A stretch of 52,382 bases of DNA from Welwitschia mirabilis (Eukaryota; Gnetophyta; Gnetopsida; Welwitschiales): assembly GCA_051453625.1 (NCBI GenBank), contig JBOZIK010000001.1, forward strand, positions 61,929,139 to 61,981,520, given 5' to 3'. The notes under the pieces were generated by a model, which did no database searches, was not told the DNA's origin, and saw only the letters and a program-made list of their open reading frames with translations. Shown piece after piece: positions 36,516 to 47,405 of this stretch. How positions within the stretch are numbered: position 1 is the first letter of the stretch; the number at the start of each line of letters is the position of its first letter. The position numbers and the translations under genes are program-made.

Positions 36516-36659
36516 CAATCTTATCACTATAAATTACCCCAATACAGATACTAGTCACGGAAACTCATAAAGAAAACAAATAAGTTAAGTTAAATATGAT
36601 TAAGTGACATCATAACATTCACCAAAGGAATCGGCTAAGAAAGAGTTTAGATATTGATA

Positions 36660-37900
36660 GGAAGAAAGCCCTCCTCATTAAGGGAAACCTCTAAGACAAG
36701 TGCTTCTATCATGTTTAAGATTGCATCAGAAGGTTTTTCATATATTTTCAACCTTTGTTCATTAACTTTCTGAATTTTCCTAGTATCTAAGTTGAACATC
36801 CTAACTGAGCCACTAGGATGTACTTTCTTTATAAGATAAGAACCTAATCATTTAGAGGTCAACTTGTTGTGTAAAAGATGCACTCTAATGTTGTATAAAA
36901 TAACAAGTTAACTAGGTTTAAACTTTTTATGTATTATCTTTTTATCATGTTTGAACTTAATTTAGGCTTTGTGAATGAGTTGATGATGTATAACATGATT
37001 ATGTTTTTAATCTAAGTGATTAAGTTGGGCTAATCTATTTTTAATATTTTTTGTTAAGGTCTACAGGATTAAGTTAATGATAAGAGTGATGATAATTGTA
37101 ACAAACATCAACTGGTAAAACACAAACTTTTTCATACACAAGTTTATAAGGTAAAAAACCAAAATAATTACACCAAGTAGTACGGTAAGCCCAAAGAGCA
37201 TCATTAAGCTTAGAAGCCTAAGATTTATTATTCATAGAGAGAAGTTTTTGAAGCATTTTCTTCATTTCTCTATTTGAATTTTTAGCTTAACCATTGATTT
37301 ATGGATGATAAGCACAAGCTACTCTATGTTCAATTCCAATGGATAAAAGAAGTTTTCTAAAAATATGATTTATAATATCTGTTTCTTAATCATTAATGAT
37401 AATCCTAAAAAAACCAAAACATTGAAAATATGAGTTCTAATAAAATTCCAAATAGTTTGGCATCATTCATAAAAGTAAGAATAGCTTCAACTCATTTAAT
37501 AACATAATCAGCAATTACTGAGATGTAATTCTTATCATTAGAAGGTGGTTTAATAAGTCCTATGAAATTAATTCCCAACAATTAAATGGTTCACATTCAA
37601 GAATAGATTTAAGAGGCATATCTTGAGAATGCATAAGGATACCATAATGTTGATAAACATCACATCTTCTAGCAAAATCAAAAGAGTCCTAAAAAAGACT
37701 AGGCCAATAAGAACCAGAGTGAAGAATTTTCATTGTTGTTTTCTATCTACTAACATAAACTCCATAAATACTACTATAGCAAATATTATGGATGTCTAAT
37801 TTTTCCCATTCAGGTGTACATTTTCTCATGATTTAATTTATGCACCTACAGTAATAATGTGATACTATCTATTCATAATCACCTATTCTATGGAGAAAAG
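36660..37900 (-). pseudogene. Integrase domain of E3
   Basis: On the minus strand from about 37900 the zinc-binding region (HNICYSS, then ILHSGSYWPSLF near 37730) leads into the core with FNCWGINFIG, where the first catalytic Asp is Asn (codon complement 37567-37569), exactly as in E2. HP-stop-ING-stop-AKNSNREMKKML (about 37250-37310) carries the catalytic Glu and the usual H-P-Q-T-N-G-Q site with both Gln codons turned to stops. The tail continues to about 36660 and aligns with E2 up to 14112. Confidence 0.82.
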
Positions 37901-38049
37901 TCTTTCTTTAATTATGACTCCAATTTTGTGATGTTTTCATGGTAACAAGATAATTTTTTATATCAGCATACTAAGAAAAAAGATTAATATAAAATATGAC
38001 AAAAATTTATTCATTTAGAAAAGAATCATTAACTATAAGATCATCGAGA

Positions 38050-38480
38050 GAAGAATAAGGACATGATAAATGATCTACTACACTATTATGTTTTCCTGCT
38101 TTATCAATGATGGTAAAATTAAATTTTTATATAAGAAGGATTTATTTAATGAGTCTATCACTAGAATCTTCCTTAGTCGTGAGGTATCTAATAGGTTCAT
38201 GATCTATGTAAACATTCATATGAAAGCCTAAAAGATAGTATATAAGATTATCAAGGTAAAAATTATGGCTAACATTTATTTCTGAATAGTAGTGTAATTT
38301 GATTAAGCTTTAGACAAAGTTTTGCTATGAAAAGATATAACTTTAAAATCATTTTTATATTTTTATCCAAGAATCCAATCATGGCAATATTACTGGTATC
38401 ACACATTAATTCAAAAACTCTATTCCAATCAGTTCTTGTTACTATAGGTGTGTAAGAGATTTTATCTTTAAGTGTTTCAA
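38050..38480 (-). pseudogene. RNase H domain of E3
   Basis: The minus-strand sequence includes CDTSNIAMIG near 38385, the first catalytic motif in an uninterrupted setting (contrast the T tract of E2). It continues through a worn central part to a TIIDKAGKHN segment near 38095, matching E2 12630-12650. Stops and frameshifts are frequent. Confidence 0.72.
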
Positions 38481-38487
38481 AAGAAAG

Positions 38488-39330
38488 CTAGCAAGATTTA
38501 TTCCAATCAAATTTAGCTTCCTTTTCAAGTATTGAATGGAGGGGTTTATAAAATTTAGCAACATCTTGAATAAAATAATAATAAAAATCACAATAACCAA
38601 GAAAAGATCGAACTTGTTTTACATTTATTAGAGTGGTTAGTTTTTTAATGTTACTTACATTTTTAGGGTCCATCTTAATTCCCTTACTAGAAATGTAATG
38701 ATCTAAGACAATTCCATTATCAACTAAAAAGAAACTCTTCTTTAAACTCAAATGTATATTACTCTCAATACATCTATCAGGGACTTTACTTAATCTTTCT
38801 AAGATTTTTTTGAAATTTCTCACTAAAGGTTGAGAAGTCATCCATAAAAATTTTAAATAAATTTTCTAACATATCAGAAAAGATACCAATCATTGCACAT
38901 TGAAAAGTACCAAGAGTATTACAAAGTCTAAAAGACATGTGTAAAAAGGTAAATGTTTTAAAAGGTTATGTGAAAGTTATTTTTGCTTAATTCTCTCTAG
39001 CTATACAAACCTTATTATAATCACTATATCCATCAAAAAAGCAATAAAAGGCATGTCCTTGTATACTATTAAGTATTTGGTTAATAAAAGGTAAAGGAAA
39101 ATGGTTTTTCTTTGTGACTTTATTAAAATTTCTAAAATCAATACACATTTTTCGCTTCCCTTCTTTCTTAGGCATTACAATCAAAGGGCTAACCCACTCA
39201 CTATCAAATATGGCGTAAATAATTTCAACTTCCATTAATTTAATGATTTCATCTTTTATGAATTATTTAAGGGCTAGATTTAGTCTTTTTTAGGGTTATC
39301 TAATAGGTTTTACATTATCCTCAAAGTAGA
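38488..39330 (-). pseudogene. Reverse transcriptase domain of E3
   Basis: Two long open pieces survive. The first (39235-38987) reads SEWVSPLIVMPKKEGKRKM, then CIDFRNFNKV and HFPLPFINQIL, then FYCFFDGYSDYN with the first catalytic Asp intact. The second (38841-38488) gives the connection region GIKMDPKNV and QVRSFLGYCDFYYYFIQD. Between them FMDDF lies at 38834-38848 in a neighbouring frame. The RT is better kept than in E2 but frameshifted around the catalytic box. Confidence 0.9.
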
Positions 39331-40149
39331 TTTTACATTGAATAATGGAAGTAGGGATGGTTGTTAAATCTTTATGAGTCTAAGAAAATTTATTAATCTT
39401 AGAATTTAAAAGTGATATTAAAATCAATTATTATTGAGGAGAAAGATTTTCATTTATTATCAAAGGTTTATTTTGGTATTACATAGAAAGATATATTTTA
39501 GACCACTGGATTAAGGTTTTATATTTAAATTAAAATTTTTAATGTCTATTTTTTTTTCTCAAAGTTGATTATCATCTCTGACTGTTGTCTAAACAACGGG
39601 GATGGAGGACCTCCCTTAAAATATGAAATCTTAATTATTTTTAGATGTTGGACTTCTTCACAGACTATAGGTTCTATTTCTTCATTCTCCTAATTAAAAT
39701 AATTAATTCCTATGTGTTCATAATTAAGTTCATCATGATTAAAAGTTTTCAAATTTTTTAATTTAACTGGATCATCATACAAGGGAAGATTACAAAGCAT
39801 TAACCCTTTCTCTTTAAGTGGATGACACTGTGAAAATAATTTTGGCTTAATTTCTTTCTCTACATTTCACTCATCACCCAAATCTTTTTTAATGGAATTA
39901 AAAACTCTAATGATAAACTTATCATTTTCTAATTGGCACTCCATCATTTAAGTTCGTATATTAATAATATAATGGGTTGTACACAAGTTGCTCTAGCTAG
40001 AAGTAGTGGATAACCTACATTATGCTTAACTTCTATAACAATCACATCTATTCAATAATAATATTTTTTAATTTGTATTAATAATAAGCTTTTTTAATTT
40101 GTATTACCAAATATTTTATTACTTCTAAAAGTTTCTTCACTGATGTATT

Positions 40150-40340
40150 AACTAATTCTAAAATAATATGTGTAGGCTCAATTCTACTTTCCAAACCAAG
40201 TCTCTGACAAATGTGTGAAGATATAATGTTAATACTCATTTCTATATCAGTTAAGGCTTTCTTAATTTTTTTTATTTTTTTCTAAAGTAATACTAACCGT
40301 TGTTGCCCCAAGATCCTTAAATTTTAGACATTTTTATAAA
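40150..40340 (-). pseudogene. Protease region of E3
   Basis: The minus strand reads KKALTDIEMSINI then CQRLGLESRIEP. The catalytic loop is D-I-E-M-S with the Asp codon intact (complement of 40246-40248), but the Gly that normally follows is Glu. E2 (N-I-R-V-S) and E4 (N-L-E-I-S) both differ by transitions from a common D-[LI]-G-V-S, which is probably the family sequence. Confidence 0.7.
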
Positions 40341-41149
40341 ACTAAGTTGGCTATAAATTAGGCTAGGAAGACTTTACTAGGTATGGTTCATTTTTATTTC
40401 TTTCTAATTAGGTCTTCCTATAACTTATAATATTTAGGATTTTCTTGCAAAAGTTTCCAAAAGGGTAAATTTATATTCAAATCTTGTATTGAGGCTTTTA
40501 GATTTTTATCAAAGTTAGGATTAGTACTTAATCTATTAAGCCAAGGGGTAGAAAGGTTTTTTTCCTTGATCTTGAGAATAATTTTTCTTATTAAGCTTAT
40601 TACTTAAAGGAGAAGGGAACTTATGATTTTTAAGATTTGAATATTCTCTTCTTATTCATCATCTTTCTTATTATTTTTGGAAGTTGAAGCCTCATAAGTA
40701 GGAGGTGTTATATTATTTCCACTTCTTATTACAACCTTACAATGTTTTCTTACTTCATTAAGATTAGGTAAAGGTTATACTGTAAGTGATCCTTGTGGTC
40801 TTTGATATAGAAGCATAGTTTATTGAAGAACATTTACTAGATTTTCAATGTTTGAGTTTATCTTCTTTTGAGATTTTCTTAGCTCATCAATGAAATTTCT
40901 AAGTGGATCATTTTAATTTGATGAATTTGAAGTACTTGCTTAAAAATTTAAGCTACTTGGTTGGAATTTTGAGTTGTTTGATTAAAAATTAGCATTCTCA
41001 AATCTATTTTTAAATTGTTAAAAATTTGAATTATTTGCTTAAAAGTTCTTGGATTTTTTCTCAAAAGATTGAAATTTAAGTTTTCCATTCATTTTAAGTT
41101 GATATTGGTTTTGATTTTGGTGTTAATTTCTAAATTTTGAAGACTTTTA

Positions 41150-42000
41150 ATTGAAGTCATACACTTCTTCATAGACTTTCTATTTGTAAGCTAACAATAA
41201 AGGACATTCTTTAGTTACATGATAGTTGTCTTCACACAAATCACAAGTTGGAACCACATTATTTTTAGTTGCTACTTTTGCATCTAAAATCCTTTAAGTA
41301 TTTTTTTAATGGTTTTGTAAAATCCTTAATTACATTAGTTGGTTCTTTTTTTATTTTTACTTCTTCTTTTTCTTATTTAACTTCTTTAAAATCCTTTATA
41401 ATTTGTCCTATAGTATGATTTTCTTTAGATGTTGATTTACGTCATGTTTGACTTACTTTCACTAATTCTTTCAACAACTTCCATGCATTTTCTAACATTA
41501 GATTCATTAAATTGCCATCATATGAAAAATTTATACGTTGTTAAGTTTGACTATTTAATCCATTGTAGAAGTAATCTATTAATTCTTCTTGAGTAAATGC
41601 ATCAATAAGACTATAATGAATTGCAATAAAAAATCATTCATAATCAGTGGCATAATCGTCATTAGGTTTTTATTAAAAATTTGTTACTTCTTTCTTTCTT
41701 TTTCTCATTGTAGTTTTTCTCATAAATTTTTTTAATAAAGGCTTTTTAAACTTAGTTACATGATTTTAAGCTTTTATGAGAAATATTTCTTAGCCATAAT
41801 TTTGTTTTTCTTTTTAGTATGATGGGAAAGATAACCATATAAGTATGATCACTAATTTATTTTTTACTATTTCCTAGAGTAAGCACTAATTGTTAAATTT
41901 CGACTATATGTTAAAGGGGATCTTTATCATTTTCTTCATTAAATATAGGATATGCACTTAAATTTATTAACTTGACATCATTATTAGGAGGTAGGTCAAA
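41150..42000 (-). pseudogene. gag pseudogene of E3 with intact CCHC knuckle codons
   Basis: Minus-strand matches to E2 gag include the F-NGLN and SYDGNLMNLM region at about 41500-41560 and the region around 41660. The zinc knuckle at 41204-41245 reads CDLCEDNYHVTKEC, a complete C-x2-C-x4-H-x4-C. Stops occur on both sides, so no long gag frame remains. Confidence 0.8.
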
Positions 42001-42829
42001 AGACATTTAGATTTCATGCTTTTTATTTGTAATTAGTTTTTTAAGTGTAACATGGAATTTAGATTAATGGGAGTAGTAGAGGTTCCTATCATGATAAGGA
42101 AATTAAGAGAAGATACTTGTTTATACTTTTGCATAAAATTTGACATTTGAATAAAATTACTTACTTCTAAAGTTTTTTTTGAAAGTTTTTCTTTTTAAAA
42201 ATTAGATTATGAAATAATTAATGTAGAAAAATCTTCTTGCTCAATTATTGAAATGATTTGTGTACCTAGGGTATGCATACCTAGTTTTAACTTGTAGTCA
42301 ATTAAATATTCTTAGATGTTTTCTTTGATTAGTAGCTACTCTCTCTAATACTTTATCTTTTTATCCAAGTTTACTATGTCCCTGCATGCTTAGTTCTATT
42401 TTTGTAAGCATCATCTCAATGGTCATCAGAACAATGTATCTATATGATAGAAGATACAAAAAAAATCAAAAATGAAAAACACAAACAAATAGAGTTACAA
42501 AATAACACAAAATAAAAACTAATAGTTGTCCTCTGAGTCATCTAGATGATAAAGTGTATGACGAAAAAAAACCCTAGCTTTTATGAAAATGAAAAAAACC
42601 TAGTTTCATAGGCTATTATCATCACACATTGTCTAGATGACAAGGGGAATGACAAGCCATTATTTTCAAAATGTAAATTGAAAAATGCAAAAAGAAAAAC
42701 CTATGGTTCTACTGTAAAGATACAGCACTATTATAAACAAATACTTGAACTAAGATTCAAACTACTTATATGAGTAACAACAATACTTGAACATAAGAGG
42801 CAGCCTTTCACATCAAGGGTTACAAGAAG
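42001..42829 (-). other. E3 leader and worn primer-binding site
   Basis: Next to the LTR the minus strand reads TTGTAACCCTTGATGTGAAA (about 42806-42825). It lines up with the E2 primer site and following bases at 17 of 25 positions but is a poor tRNA-Asp match on its own. Palindrome modules at 42526-42562 and 42615-42653 (89 bp apart) lie in the leader, as in E2. Confidence 0.6.
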
Positions 42830-44081
42830 TTTTGGTATGTATTTGTGCAATCTTTTACATTCTTATTAAATCCTATCAATCACAAATATATATTGCAAAA
42901 CACAATATACTAATATAGATGAGAGTGACTTGCATGTCATAATCCATCGAAGACACATATGAGAAGAAAGAGAATTTCTTTCAAATGACATATTTATGTA
43001 TTTTCTAAGTAGAACAAAATGCAATGCAAGTAAATAATGTAAGTAAACACACTATGAAAATGAGATGCAAGACTAATTTAAATGTAATATATATTTTATT
43101 ACCAAATCAACCTATCATGAAAATCAGCCTTGTATAATCTAGATCAATTAAGGAAATCCATCACCAAACCAAAACCAACCTAAGTTATTAGTTGCACTAA
43201 AAATATAAAAACATGTAAACTTAATCTAAAAGATGAAATGCAATGTACCTAAACTAGTAGTATCAACCTTAATAAAGGTTTCCCTATAGATCTATATCAT
43301 GGATAAAGATATTATGGAATTATAGGTAATGTAAACCATAAGGGAGATGCACATAACAAAAGATATAAAAAGAGAAATAGATTTTTTATATATTCAAACC
43401 AACATTCATGTTACAAAAAAGTAGCACCTCAATGAAGGATACACAATCCAATGCTAAGGAAGAAGTCTCTTTACAATAATAAGGGGTGGATCTCCTATCC
43501 TTCGATCTCCTGTCATAAGAATTTTTTATGCCAAAAAAGATAAAATCAAAGTTAAGGGCAAAGGAGGTGTTTATTACAAACAAGACTCTAAAAACAGCAA
43601 AAACTAACAAACACAATAAAACCCTAACAAATATGCAAGAAGGTGCATGATACATGGTGAAAGTTTAATGAAGTTTGGTGAATAATTATTTTTAGATATT
43701 GTCCTATTAGTCATTCGGACATCACAGGAGATGATGCCACATCATACAGGATCCACATTAGCCACCAGTCTGGTCTAGTAAGCATCCTTAGTCAGCATAA
43801 CTTCTTCTGTTATCTACACTATCATCTAGATGATAAGGTGGATGATGGGATTTATAAAGTTATTTCTTGTATCAGATTAACCTCTTTAATTATAATATTT
43901 CTACCTTAGATAGAAAGTATTACAATTTGTCTAAAATATTGTTAAATTTAATAAAGATTGCATATTTTCATAATATTTTCCTTAGCTCTTCATTATCGTC
44001 GAAACTTAACATGAATCTATTTAATGCCCTATAAAACTACTCAAAATACCCTATCAAATAATACAGTTTGGCATTACAATA
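42830..44081 (-). repeat. 5' LTR of E3 (right end on the plus strand)
   Basis: On the minus strand it starts TATTGTAATGCC at 44081 (TG worn to TA) and runs to about 42830. It is about 1252 bp long. Modules at 43698-43736 and 43809-43848 match those of the left LTR. The inner boundary is uncertain by a few bases. Confidence 0.88.
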
Positions 44082-44086
44082 ATGAG
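44082..44086. repeat. Target-site duplication of E3, right copy
   Basis: ATGAG, identical to 24914-24918. Confidence 0.8.
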
Positions 44087-44229
44087 CTAAATTAAATTAA
44101 AAATAAAGGTAAAACTTTATGATGCCAAAGCCACTAATCTTTAAGAGAAGCACTAAAAGATACTTGAAGATTTTAAAACCATCCATGCTAAATAAGAGAA
44201 TTTACTAATAAATTTTATTAATTTGTTCA

Positions 44230-44690
44230 ATAAGGATAAGATCAAGATAAAGGAGACAATGACCAGATCATGGTTAGAAGTAAATCAGCTAAAACTAAAA
44301 AGCTTAATGATGAAAAAGTAGCTAGATTGAATAAGGATGGTAGAATAGCTTAAAGGGAAGAAGCTTCAAATTAAAAGAAATCTAGATTCTAAAGATGTTG
44401 TCTTAGATAGAGCAAAAAAAAAGTAATGATGACCTTTATGCTTAAAATCTATAATTGGAATACTAGCTTGATGATCTTCATTACAAATAAAGTGAAGGAC
44501 CTAAAACCTTAGTGGCTGTGATTACTATTTATCCTCCTAAAACAACAAAGTCTTTTGAAATAATACATGTAAAAGAAGAGAAAAGTATTTAACTTGAACT
44601 AACTCGTAAAATCACTGTTGTCAATAGTACTAAAAAAGTTAATCTTAAAGTAGATATTAAAAATTTATTGAGTTCATGATGTAAATATAT
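44230..44690 (+). pseudogene. Unrecognised coding-like remnant
   Basis: In the frame ending at about 44680 a stretch with few stops reads LVAVITIYPPKTTKSF, then an acidic and basic segment (HVKEEKSI-LELTRKITVV) and NLKVDIKNLLSS before a stop. Upstream, a lysine-rich segment (SAKTKKLNDEKVARLNKDG, about 44280-44337) lies in another frame. Composition is unlike random AT-rich sequence, so it is probably transposon coding debris. No domain is recognised. Confidence 0.35.
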
Positions 44691-45129
44691 ATTAATGAAC
44701 TATTGTATCAATTTTACCTCATACATATTACTTTTTTTAATCAAAATTAATGTAAATTTTAAAGTCAGAAGAACAAAACATCCTAAATTCTCTTATAGAA
44801 AACAAATTACTTAGAATTTTTCATCTTTTTAAGGAAATAATACATTTTGCCAAAATGATCATTTATTCAGTTTATACAACATAAATGAATAAACAGTTAT
44901 TAAAATAAGATGAAAAATAATAAAGGCCTAGCTATCAAAATTAACTACCTAAGATGAAAGAGATACTTGAAAAAACTGAAAGTGATGAAGTTAATTAATA
45001 TTTCATGTCTTATTGTTCCTTATAGTCATAAGATGAAATGGTTCTAAAGATGATCAAATGAGGAGAAAATGATAAATTTATTAAAAGAATAAGAAACACA
45101 TAAGATGAATAAAACTTCTATATAGTTCA

Positions 45130-45610
45130 AATTATAAACCAAGTTAAAATTAAAGGGAAGTATTAGTAAGTTAATAAAATTAGTTAAGCAATTATTGACT
45201 CGGTTTAATGAAACATGAAGGTCTTTTGAATCAAAATCAAATGTTTCATCCCTTAATATTTGATAGACTTCCTCCAAAAGAACATCCATTTCATTTGAAT
45301 TAATTAACCAATAAATCAATTCATCCATTGAAGTATGAAGAAACACTTATAGACAAGAATACTAAGCTAGTAATTTAGGTAGGTGGTTCAATCATGAACC
45401 CCTTGCCTAAATATCGTAACCATAATATCGTTTCATGATATTTCATTTTAATGAAGCAAACTTGCTTGTAATTTTATACTGAGCTTATTATGACATAATT
45501 TCACTAATTAAGTTTATAAATAATGTTTTATTTGTTAAGTTGCTTATTATTTTTATTCCTACTTCTATTAAAAGCATAAAACATTTAGAACTTCCACATA
45601 TATTAGAGTT
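45130..45610 (+). repeat. Second copy of the copia LTR end
   Basis: It aligns with 21640-22160, ending in TAGAGTTATAGTTC, which corresponds to the primer site and following bases (AGAGCTATAGTTT) at 22149. About 30 bases across the junction are missing. It includes a hairpin-like GGTTCAATCATGAACC at about 45388. Confidence 0.55.
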
Positions 45611-47405
45611 ATAGTTCATTTCAATACTTATTTTTAAATGAGAACTTAATATTTCTAAAAGATAGTCAAATTTAAAATTTAATTATTATTTTTTTAAATT
45701 AATGTTTTTTATTTTAGTTATCATTATTATTAATAAGTTAATTATCAAAGTGTTTTGTAAACTTAAAAAAATTATTTATGAAATATTGGATTAACTTATC
45801 TTTTGGATCTAGAAAATTAACTATCAAACTTAGAATTCAATTACAAGAGCTATATACTAAGATAACTTTATTTAAGTCATTATAGCATTACCTTAGTATG
45901 GTGATATGAATGTAATATTATTTTGTAGATAATATTTGGAAATCTATTAAATGAAAAAATGCTATCCATTATGTATTAATTTCATGAAATATTATTAATT
46001 TAATATCTAAGTTTATAATGAAGTGAGAACATGCATTTTTCCCTTTTCTATTCTTTTTTGTTTTTTAAGTTATGATTAAAACAAACAAGATGATTTTATT
46101 TAAATGATATTTCTTAATAGGACAACATTGCTAAATGATTATTATGTTAGGATTGCTTCATTTGATTTAGTAAGAATTAATGAAATAAAGTTAAACATCA
46201 ATTATTTTGAAAGTTTAAATATGACTTACATAAGACTAATTAGTTATATGAGCTTTTATAAAACTAATCTCTATAGCCAATGGCCTACCAATCTTGTAGG
46301 CTCTAAAACATTAGTTATGAACATGTTGTATTAAATTTGTCTTCTAAGACTTTAAATAATTAGCTATGAACATGCTTTATTAAATTAGGTTTTAAAGGTT
46401 GATCACTTTATGATTATTATAAATATCAAATTAAGAAAAGTGCATCAATAGTTATGTAAGACATAAAGTGATATAACTCAAGTCAAAAGAATACCCATGA
46501 TGTCTTACTAAATTTAAGAAGAAAAATATCACTTGCAGATAATTAGAATATAAAATGAAAAAGTTCTAAGAATTGTGGAAGGGTAATAACAAGCCTAATT
46601 ATTTCTAGGATACATCTTAGATAAGATAGTGAAATACCATTATTCTTAATCATGATATATATTATACAAGGTATCTTAATAATAACCATATACTAAAAAA
46701 ATATTAGGATGTAATAAGCATGAAATTTTTGTATCCAATAATCTACCTAAGTTGAATACATAATGATACACAGTATCATATGCTCAAATATAAGATAATA
46801 CAACTTGTATAAATGTCATAATATTCCATCAAAATCCAATCATTTTTAAGTCTCTATCACTTCTTACAAAATCATCCTTAAAGAACATATAGCTTTAAAA
46901 TAGTACTAGATCTAATCATATAACATTTAATAATGAACATTACATAAAAGATTTTATTAATTCACCATTTTGTATAGTGAAAACTTTACATGAAACCTTA
47001 TAGAACCTTAAATTAAGACATGATAATATGTGAATGAAAATAATATGGGAATTAGTAGTAATAGACCCACATAAAAGAGATTAGATGAGGAATAAACAAC
47101 TAGTGAAAGAGTTTTGTATGACATATATCATATAATAATTATGTCTATAACAATAACATCTTTTTTATAATAACTAGATACGTAAAATCATTATGGCATT
47201 TTCATTAAGAAAGTATATCTGTAATATAAATTATAAGAAATTCTATCGCTATCTTAATTATGATAGCTTATTTACTAGTTTTATAAATCATAACAAATAT
47301 GATAAGAAAATCTTACTATGCATAAATTATATTTAAGGGTTAATTTTCCCTTTAAGAATTACCCTTTTTACTTCTTATATTTGAATAATCCTTAGATATG
47401 TTTAG
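45611..47405. other. AT-rich sequence with no recognised gene
   Basis: A 76-codon frame (46104-46334) and a short internal repeat (TTAGTTATGAACATG at about 46309 and TTAGCTATGAACATG at about 46360) are present. No domain is recognised. Confidence 0.4.

Larger units (their letters stand above)
24919..44081 (-). mobile_element. Athila-like Ty3/gypsy element E3, minus strand, carrying a nested hAT
   Basis: Direct repeats (24919-26162 and about 42830-44081) flank, from right to left, a worn primer site, leader, gag, protease, RT, RNase H, integrase, a post-pol region and an env-position ORF. The 5-bp flanks ATGAG are identical, as expected for Ty3/gypsy integration. Excluding the 6520-bp hAT and one 8-bp duplication the element is about 12.6 kb. 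Internal sequence aligns with E2 throughout pol and with E1 at its 3' end. All frames are broken. The LTRs differ at roughly one base in eight to ten by eye, so it is an old insertion. Confidence 0.9.

Noticed and set aside
43386-43655. 89-codon minus-strand frame
   Set aside because: It lies inside the E3 LTR; the paired LTR does not keep it open at full length and no domain is visible.
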